Translations under genes and position numbers: made by a program
The notes under the pieces: generated by a model
What the model was told of the DNA's origin: nothing
The model's database searches: none
The model's input: the letters and a program-made list of their open reading frames with translations, nothing else
Shown here: piece by piece, positions 24,456 through 29,688 of the stretch
Position numbering within the stretch: the first letter of the stretch is position 1
Layout of the letters: each line of letters begins with the position of its first letter
Assembly: GCA_002297815.1 (NCBI GenBank)
Contig: DBKH01000029.1
Coordinates: forward strand, 1-29,688
Reading direction: 5' to 3'
Origin: Bacteroidales bacterium UBA755
Lineage (GTDB): Bacteria; Bacteroidota; Bacteroidia; Bacteroidales; UBA932
DNA: 29,688 nt

Positions 24456-24949
24456 TATTTGTTGAATATCAATTCTTTCATGTACGGGAAAAAACCATCA
24501 GCGAAACTCTTTATCGGTGAATAGAACAAAGATTTACCGATGATTTTCGAACAGTCTATCTCCAAAGCTGAAGTGACCGAATCAAAAAGCAGAATTACCA
24601 GGCCTATGACAAGAAGTACTTTCAAAAGTGCGAAGACCACACCGAGGAGTTTGTTCAACCATCCAAGCATGACGATTCTTATGATTCCTTCGACAAGTCT
24701 GCCAAGGAGGGTCAACACTAAGAAGACCACTATGAGGATGAGGGTGAACGCTATCGCTTGAAGTACGGTAGGGGAGACATTAATCACAGGTTTGATCCAA
24801 TCGACCACAATGCTTGAGGAATGGAAAGACATCCATGCTCCGAGAATCAGAGCAATCAGAGCTGCGGCCTGAGCGATGAAGCCCTTTGTCAATCCACGGA
24901 ATATGGCTGGCACACAACAGAGAAGGATTATGACGTCTATTACATTCAT
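24455..24949 (-). CDS. cvpA: CvpA family membrane protein
   Basis: 164 residues with four hydrophobic segments (about 4-18 and 27-43 at the start, 60-88, 100-125). The N-terminus MNVIDVIILLCCVPAIFRG and the central GWLNKLLGVVFALLK block fit CvpA, an inner-membrane protein linked to colicin V export in E. coli and to envelope integrity more widely. It is the first gene of the minus-strand group and is divergent from ileS. Confidence 0.9.
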   Translation of the reverse strand: MNVIDVIILLCCVPAIFRGLTKGFIAQAAALIALILGAWMSFHSSSIVVDWIKPVINVSPTVLQAIAFTLILIVVFLVLTLLGRLVEGIIRIVMLGWLNKLLGVVFALLKVLLVIGLVILLFDSVTSALEIDCSKIIGKSLFYSPIKSFADGFFPYMKELIFNK

Positions 24950-24959
24950 TTACTACCTA

Positions 24960-24991
24960 TTTGATAAAAAACACGGAAATCACTATCTTTG
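24960..24991 (+). promoter_or_regulatory. ileS promoter
   Basis: TTTG (24960-24963), a 20-nt gap, then TATCTTTG (24984-24991) is a full Bacteroidetes promoter. The start would be near 24998, leaving a leader of about 56 nt before the ATG at 25054. Confidence 0.75.
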
Positions 24992-25001
24992 CAAACTTGA
25001 A

Positions 25002-25036
25002 TGCATCCGAAAGGCGCTTGTGCTTTTTAGGATGCA
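25002..25036 (+). promoter_or_regulatory. Hairpin in the ileS leader
   Basis: TGCATCC (25002-25008) pairs with GGATGCA (25030-25036), with AAAG/CTTT able to pair inside. No U-tract follows. A nine-codon frame from 25001 to 25030 fills the same stretch but has no Ile codon, so classic Ile attenuation is not supported. Confidence 0.4.
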
Positions 25037-25065
25037 AAAATAGAAAGAAAATTATGACATTCAAA
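25035..25065 (-). promoter_or_regulatory. Candidate promoter of the cvpA-tsaB-rpiB-truB group
   Basis: On the minus strand TTTG (25065-25062), a 19-nt gap and TATTTTTG (25042-25035) fit the consensus. It lies over the ileS start codon. Its transcript would begin near 25028, inside the ileS leader, so the two 5' ends would overlap by about 30 nt. Confidence 0.5.
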
Positions 25066-28000
25066 GAGTACAAAGGCCTTGATCTGGTTTCTGTCGGGAA
25101 TGAAGTTCTTGACAGGTGGAAAAAGAATCATGCATTCGAGAAATCCCTTGAGGTCAGGGAGGGGGCACCTGAGTTCATATTCTTCGAGGGACCGCCTTCT
25201 GCTAATGGCAAGCCGGGAATCCATCACGTGATGGCACGCTCCATCAAGGATGCGATTTGTCGTTTTAAAACACAGTCTGGGTACAAGGTGAATCGCCGTG
25301 CCGGATGGGACACACACGGACTCCCTGTGGAAATCGGTGTGGAAAAGAAACTGGGCATACATAAGGACGACATCGGAACGAAGATTTCCGTTGAGGAATA
25401 TAATAAAACCTGCCGCAGCGAGGTGATGAAGTACACGGCTGAGTGGGTGAACATGACCGAACGTGTTGGCTACTGGGTTGACATGAACGATCCGTACATC
25501 ACCTACGACAACCGCTACATCGAGACCTTGTGGTACCTTTTGAAGAAGATTTACGACAAGGGACTGCTCTACAAAGGGTACTCTATCCAGCCATATTCCC
25601 CATCTGACGGCACTGGTTTGAGTTCTCACGAGTTGAACCAGCCAGGCTGCTACAAAGACGTGACCGACACGACGGCCACCGTGCAGTTTGAGGTCATCAA
25701 GGACGGAAAGTCGCAGCCGCTCTTCGGGACGGAGGCTTTCCCGGTTTATTTCCTCGCTTGGACCACGACCCCGTGGACACTTCCTTCAAACACCGCGCTC
25801 TGCGTTGGACCGAAGTATGAATATGTTCGTGTTCTTTCCTTCAACCCTTACACGGGTAAGGAAGCTATTTATGTGCTAGCCAAGGACTTGGTGAGCGCTT
25901 GGTTCAATCCAAAGGCTGCGGACATTCCTCTGGAAAATTACAAACCGGGCGACAAGCTTGTGCCTTTCAAGGTGCTTGATGGCTCGTTCAAGGGCACTGA
26001 CCTAGTCGGAATCCGCTACAAGCAGTTGATTCCATGGTTCAAGCCGATTGAGGAAGGTGAGCCGTTTAGGGTAATCTCTGGGGACTATGTCACCACCGAA
26101 GATGGTACTGGAATCGTCCACATCGCCCCGACTTTCGGTGCTGACGACAAGAAGGTCGCTGCCAACTTCGGTGTGCCGGGAATGATGGTTCTGGACAAAG
26201 ACGGCAAGCGTCAGGCCCAGGTGGATCACGATGGGCGCTTCTACCCGATCGAGGATCTTGATCCAGAATATGTCCGCACGCATGTTGACCCTTCTTATAA
26301 GGAATATTCCGGCCGCTATGTGAAGAACGCATTTGATGACTCACTTCCAGCTGACGCTCCGACTCTTGATGTTGATCTCTGCATGATGATGAAAGAGGAC
26401 GGCAGAGTGTTCAGGATCCAGAAGCAAACCCACAGCTATCCTCACAGTTGGAGGACCGACAAACCTGTCCTTTATTATCCTCTTGACGCTTGGTTCATCA
26501 AGACCACAGCTGTCAAGGATGAGATGGTGGCTCTGAACAAGACCATCACGTGGAAACCGGAATCCACCGGTACTGGGCGTTTCGGCCAGTGGCTTGAGAA
26601 CATCCAGGACTGGAATCTGAGCCGCAGCCGCTTCTGGGGCACTCCGCTCCCGATCTGGCGTACTGAGGACGGCAAGGAGGAGATCTGCATCGGCACAATC
26701 GCCCAGCTCTACGCTGAGATCGACAAAGCGGTCGAGGCTGGGTTTATGACGAGCAATCCGTTTAAGGACAATGGATTCGACCCTAAGGACATGAGCAAGG
26801 AGAATTACGACAAGATTGATCTCCACAGACCTTATGTCGATAACATATTTCTTGTCAGCCCTTCCGGTAAGAAGATGACCCGTGAGACCGACTTGATCGA
26901 TGTTTGGTTCGATTCCGGTGCTATGCCTTATGCTCAGGAGGGGCTTCGCAATCTTGGATCTCCTAAGTTCGGCTGCACGGCTGATTTCATCGCTGAGGGA
27001 GTTGACCAGACAAGAGGCTGGTTCTACACTCTTCACGCCATCCACACTATGATTAGTGGAACTCCGGCCTATAAGACCGTTATTTCTAACGGTTTGGTTT
27101 TGGACAAGAATGGCAACAAGATGAGCAAGCGTCTTGGCAACGCTGTGGATCCGTTCGAGGAACTGGATAAGTACGGAGCTGATGCCCTCAGGTGGTACAT
27201 GCTGACAAACGCCCAGCCATGGGATAACCTCAAGTTTGACGAGGCCGGTGTCGATGAAGTACGCAGAAAATTCTTCGGAACGCTTTACAACACATATTCA
27301 TTCTTCGCCCTCTACGCCAATGTTGATGGCTTTGATCCGAAGGTCGCTAAGGTGGAATATTCAAAGAGACCAGAGATTGACCGTTGGATTATCTCGTTGC
27401 TTAATTCATTGAAGAAGAAGGTGGTAGCCTCCTATGAGGACTATGACATCACGACTGCGGGACGTCTGATTCAGGATTTTGTCTGTGATGACCTTAGCAA
27501 CTGGTACGTCCGCCTGAACAGGAAACGTTTCTGGGGAGGTAAGATGGATGAGGACAAGCTTGCGGCTTACCAGACTCTTTACGAGGTGCTTGTGGATGTT
27601 GCTGTGCTTTCTGCTCCTATCGCACCATTCTACATGGACAGACTCTATCTGGATCTTGTTCCGGATGGCTCGGAGTCTGTTCATTATGTGAATATGCCGT
27701 CTTGCGATGAGACTGTTATTGACACGGATCTTGAAGAGAGAATGAATTTGGCTCAGAAAGCCACTTCAATGGTTCTCGCGCTTCGTCGCAAGGTTTCCAT
27801 CAAGGTGCGTCAGCCACTTCAGAAACTTATCATCCCGGTGATTTCAGCCAAGGTTCGTGAGCAGTTGGAGCAGGTTAAGTCCATAATCCTTAATGAGGTG
27901 AATGTCAAGGAGGCAGAGTTTATCTCGGACACCACAGGCATCATCACCAAGAAGATCAAGCCGAACTTCAAGACTCTCGGCAAGGTCTATGGCAAGCAGA

Positions 28001-28491
28001 TGAAGGAGATCGCGGGTGCGTTTGCGGGATTCGATCAGGCCACAATCTCTGCCATCCAAAGTGCAGAGGCTGCTGGGTTGGCATATTCAGTGGAACTTCC
28101 TTCGGGAACTGTTGAACTCAGGCCTGGTGACTATGAAATCTCTTCCGAGGACATGCCGGGTTGGCTCGTTGCCACTGAGGGACAGCTGACCATAGCCCTT
28201 GATATTCAGATTTCTGAAGAATTGAAGAAGGAGGGAGTGGCGCGTGAGCTTATCAACAGAATCCAGAACCTTAGGAAGGACAGTGGATTCGAGGTGACAG
28301 ACAAGATCGATGTGGCGATTTATGCGGACGGTGCCGCTTATGATGACATCGCTACTGCTCTTGAGGGGTACAAGGATTACGTTGCTGCCCAGACACTTGC
28401 GCTTTCTGTTACTCTCAGCTCAGTTCCTCCTGATAATGCTTCTGATGTCGAGTGGGATGAGGGAAGCATCAAGATGGTTCTATCAAGATAG
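25054..28491 (+). CDS. ileS: Isoleucyl-tRNA synthetase, long eukaryote-like type
   Basis: 1145 residues, about 200 longer than E. coli IleS. The HIGH-type motif is in PPSANGKPGIHH and the KMSKS-type motif reads NKMSKRLGNAVDP. The editing domain lies between (TWTTTPWTLPSNTALCVG, the Thr-rich editing motif), and the anticodon-binding helices follow from about residue 780. The zinc-binding cysteine cluster that ends bacterial type-1 IleS is absent; the C-terminus instead has the long extra domain of the eukaryote-like type, a group known for low mupirocin sensitivity. The start is the ATG at 25054 (MTFKEYKGLDL); a longer open frame upstream covers the promoter. It is first in an operon with the dksA-like gene and lspA. 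Confidence 0.96.
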   Translation: MTFKEYKGLDLVSVGNEVLDRWKKNHAFEKSLEVREGAPEFIFFEGPPSANGKPGIHHVMARSIKDAICRFKTQSGYKVNRRAGWDTHGLPVEIGVEKKLGIHKDDIGTKISVEEYNKTCRSEVMKYTAEWVNMTERVGYWVDMNDPYITYDNRYIETLWYLLKKIYDKGLLYKGYSIQPYSPSDGTGLSSHELNQPGCYKDVTDTTATVQFEVIKDGKSQPLFGTEAFPVYFLAWTTTPWTLPSNTALCVGPKYEYVRVLSFNPYTGKEAIYVLAKDLVSAWFNPKAADIPLENYKPGDKLVPFKVLDGSFKGTDLVGIRYKQLIPWFKPIEEGEPFRVISGDYVTTEDGTGIVHIAPTFGADDKKVAANFGVPGMMVLDKDGKRQAQVDHDGRFYPIEDLDPEYVRTHVDPSYKEYSGRYVKNAFDDSLPADAPTLDVDLCMMMKEDGRVFRIQKQTHSYPHSWRTDKPVLYYPLDAWFIKTTAVKDEMVALNKTITWKPESTGTGRFGQWLENIQDWNLSRSRFWGTPLPIWRTEDGKEEICIGTIAQLYAEIDKAVEAGFMTSNPFKDNGFDPKDMSKENYDKIDLHRPYVDNIFLVSPSGKKMTRETDLIDVWFDSGAMPYAQEGLRNLGSPKFGCTADFIAEGVDQTRGWFYTLHAIHTMISGTPAYKTVISNGLVLDKNGNKMSKRLGNAVDPFEELDKYGADALRWYMLTNAQPWDNLKFDEAGVDEVRRKFFGTLYNTYSFFALYANVDGFDPKVAKVEYSKRPEIDRWIISLLNSLKKKVVASYEDYDITTAGRLIQDFVCDDLSNWYVRLNRKRFWGGKMDEDKLAAYQTLYEVLVDVAVLSAPIAPFYMDRLYLDLVPDGSESVHYVNMPSCDETVIDTDLEERMNLAQKATSMVLALRRKVSIKVRQPLQKLIIPVISAKVREQLEQVKSIILNEVNVKEAEFISDTTGIITKKIKPNFKTLGKVYGKQMKEIAGAFAGFDQATISAIQSAEAAGLAYSVELPSGTVELRPGDYEISSEDMPGWLVATEGQLTIALDIQISEELKKEGVARELINRIQNLRKDSGFEVTDKIDVAIYADGAAYDDIATALEGYKDYVAAQTLALSVTLSSVPPDNASDVEWDEGSIKMVLSR

Positions 28492-28516
28492 TTTTTTGAC
28501 CTAAATATTTTACACA

Positions 28517-28948
28517 ATGTCAGAGTTAATCAAAGACAATGCAACCTCTGCCGAAAAGACGAAGGTGCGTTACAGTGATGAGGAACTTGAGGAGTTCCGT
28601 ACCATCATAAATGACATGCTTGATAAGGCTAGGAAAGAGTATAACACCCTTCGTAGGGTAATTATGCACAATGGTAGCAACGACATCGAGGACACTACTC
28701 CGTCTTTCAAGACAGTGGAGGATGATGGCGCCTATCAACTTTCCAAGGAGGAGGCTAGTCAACTCGCTCAAAGACAGTACAAGTTCATCCAGAATCTGGA
28801 GGCAGCCCTTGTGAGGATTGAGAACAAAACCTATGGAATATGCAGGGAAACCGGTCAGCTTATTCCTAAAGAAAGGTTACGCTTGGTCCCTCATGCTACG
28901 CTGACTGTCGAGGCAAAAGAGAAACTTGCTAAAAAAGGACAGAGCTAG
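28517..28948 (+). CDS. DksA/TraR-like protein with a reduced zinc finger
   Basis: 143 residues. A long helical region (20-104; EELEEFRTIINDMLDKARKE then QLAQRQYKFIQNLEAAL) is followed by YGICRETGQLIPKERLRLVPHA. That is the DksA/TraR fold end in which the usual four zinc cysteines are cut to one (C109). From memory this is normal in Bacteroidetes homologs. DksA proteins bind the secondary channel of RNA polymerase and, with ppGpp, set rRNA and amino-acid gene expression. Whether this form does so is unknown. It begins 25 nt after ileS and its stop overlaps the lspA start. Confidence 0.85.
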   Translation: MSELIKDNATSAEKTKVRYSDEELEEFRTIINDMLDKARKEYNTLRRVIMHNGSNDIEDTTPSFKTVEDDGAYQLSKEEASQLAQRQYKFIQNLEAALVRIENKTYGICRETGQLIPKERLRLVPHATLTVEAKEKLAKKGQS

Positions 28949-29589
28949 TGAAAGTCTCCAAAGGAAAACAGCTCCTGATTTTGGGAGTCGTACTTGTCGT
29001 CATTGACCAGGTCATCAAGATTCTGGTCAAGACGAACATGCAGATAGGTGAACATTTCAGTGTCATCGGGAACTGGTTCCAGATTTTCTTCATTGAGAAT
29101 GAGGGAATGGCTTTTGGAATGAAGTTCGGTGGAGCTGTTGGTAAGTTTCTGCTGTCTTTCTTTAGGATTGCGCTTTCGGGTGTCCTCTGTTGGTGGATTG
29201 CTTCGCTTGTGCGCAAGTCTGTGGATGCAGATGGCAAACCTGCACTTCTGCCAGATGGTAAGCCATTGGTCCCAACAGGAGTACTTGTCGGTCTGACTCT
29301 GATCACAGCTGGTGCTTTCGGCAACATTATTGACAGCCTTTTCTACGGTGTGATTTTCGATTATGCACCGTTGATGTTCGGTCGAGTGGTTGACATGTTC
29401 TATTTCCCTTTGATAGACACTATCTGGCCTGATTGGGTTCCTTTTGTGGGAGGTGATCGTCTGTTGTTCTTCGCTCCTGTTTTCAATTTCGCTGACAGCT
29501 GCGTCACAGTTGGTGCCTTTTATCTGATTCTTTTCCAGAATCGTTTCTTCACTAGAACCGAGGAGAAGAAGGAAGATGGGGAAAAATAG
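28948..29589 (+). CDS. lspA: Lipoprotein signal peptidase (signal peptidase II)
   Basis: 213 residues, longer than the usual 160-170. Four membrane segments are visible (about 8-27, 66-87, 111-129, 176-197). Signature blocks are NEGMAFGM (51-58), the first catalytic Asp D129 in GNIIDSLFYG, GRVVDMFYFP, and the second catalytic Asp D183 in FNFADSCVTVG. It cuts the signal peptides of prolipoproteins in the inner membrane, such as the lipoproteins elsewhere in this window. The extra length is a loop after segment 2 (90-108, rich in Asp, Gly, Lys and Pro) and a piece near 155-172. The start is GTG, overlapping the previous stop as TAGTG. Confidence 0.95.
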   Translation: MKVSKGKQLLILGVVLVVIDQVIKILVKTNMQIGEHFSVIGNWFQIFFIENEGMAFGMKFGGAVGKFLLSFFRIALSGVLCWWIASLVRKSVDADGKPALLPDGKPLVPTGVLVGLTLITAGAFGNIIDSLFYGVIFDYAPLMFGRVVDMFYFPLIDTIWPDWVPFVGGDRLLFFAPVFNFADSCVTVGAFYLILFQNRFFTRTEEKKEDGEK

Positions 29590-29608
29590 CAAAAATATTC
29601 TCACATAT

Positions 29609-29639
29609 TTTGCTGAACAGAAAATTTTATTTACCTTTG
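29609..29639 (+). promoter_or_regulatory. Promoter of the tRNA-Ser gene
   Basis: TTTG (29609-29612), a 19-nt gap, then TACCTTTG (29632-29639) is a complete Bacteroidetes promoter. Transcription would start near 29646, about 22 nt before the tRNA. Confidence 0.7.
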
Positions 29640-29641
29640 CA

Positions 29642-29659
29642 TTCCCTCAATTGAGGGAA
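29642..29659. repeat. Perfect 18-bp palindrome at the tRNA start point
   Basis: TTCCCTCAATTGAGGGAA is its own reverse complement, covers the predicted transcription start and ends 8 nt before the tRNA. With no loop bases it suits a protein-binding site better than an RNA hairpin. Confidence 0.6.
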
Positions 29660-29667
29660 CAAAGTCT

Positions 29668-29688
29668 GGAGAGGTGGTAGAGTGGTCG
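29668..29688 (+). tRNA. tRNA-Ser, 5' part only
   Basis: GGAGAGGTGGTAGAGTGGTC plus one further G match the acceptor 5' strand and start of the D arm of a bacterial class II tRNA-Ser. The anticodon lies beyond the window edge, so the isoacceptor is unknown; tRNA-Leu is less likely because its acceptor usually starts GCC/GCG. Confidence 0.75.

Noticed and set aside
25001..25030. Nine-codon leader peptide for ileS attenuation
   Set aside because: It contains no Ile codon and no terminator U-tract follows the hairpin, so amino-acid attenuation is not supported.
1..29688. CRISPR array, prophage or integrative element body
   Set aside because: I see no regularly spaced identical repeats, no integrase and no phage structural genes in the window.

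Overview
The window is chromosomal DNA of an anaerobic member of the Bacteroidetes, most likely order Bacteroidales. Signs of this are promoters of the Bacteroidetes type (TTTG, a gap of 19-21, then TAnnTTTG) before many genes, lineage-typical families (GLPGLI, DUF4290, FISUMP lipoprotein, large plug/barrel outer-membrane proteins, a DksA-like protein that has lost its zinc cysteines), a eukaryote-like IleS and a reverse rubrerythrin. I cannot name the genus.

Layout. (1) 1-6727: an accessory locus. A possible IS21-type element end lies at the left edge. It is followed by a 56-residue peptide with a double-glycine leader, a GLPGLI protein, and two paralogous TonB-receptor-like outer-membrane barrels with N-terminal carboxypeptidase-regulatory domains. 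A 48-nt hairpin closes the locus. This is the most likely uncharacterised system here: a secreted peptide with a dedicated envelope set. No exporter or modifying enzyme is visible, so those parts must lie upstream or elsewhere. (2) 7023-9591, minus strand: KDPG aldolase and KDG kinase, which are the end of uronate/pectin catabolism, then a separately transcribed reverse rubrerythrin. (3) 9920-19848, plus strand: AddB- and AddA-type recombination nuclease/helicase, DUF4290, FtsK and a LolA-like carrier, which are DNA repair, chromosome segregation and envelope genes. AddA and FtsK both carry clusters of the same palindromic repeat, translated in frame in their linkers. (4) 19845-22427: a FISUMP lipoprotein (minus), then ApbE and a small lipoprotein that resembles a free-standing subtilase propeptide (plus). 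(5) 22398-24949, minus: cvpA-tsaB-rpiB-truB, overlapping or closely packed. (6) 25054-29589, plus: ileS-dksA-like-lspA, divergent from cvpA with overlapping promoters. (7) The first 21 bases of a tRNA-Ser run off the right edge, behind a good promoter and a perfect 18-bp palindrome.

Most of the window from 7 kb onward is ordinary housekeeping sequence. The points of interest are the peptide/barrel locus, the protein-coding palindromic repeats, the propeptide-like lipoprotein, and several paired or overlapping regulatory signals between genes. All family calls come from reading motifs in the translated sequence. No database search was made.
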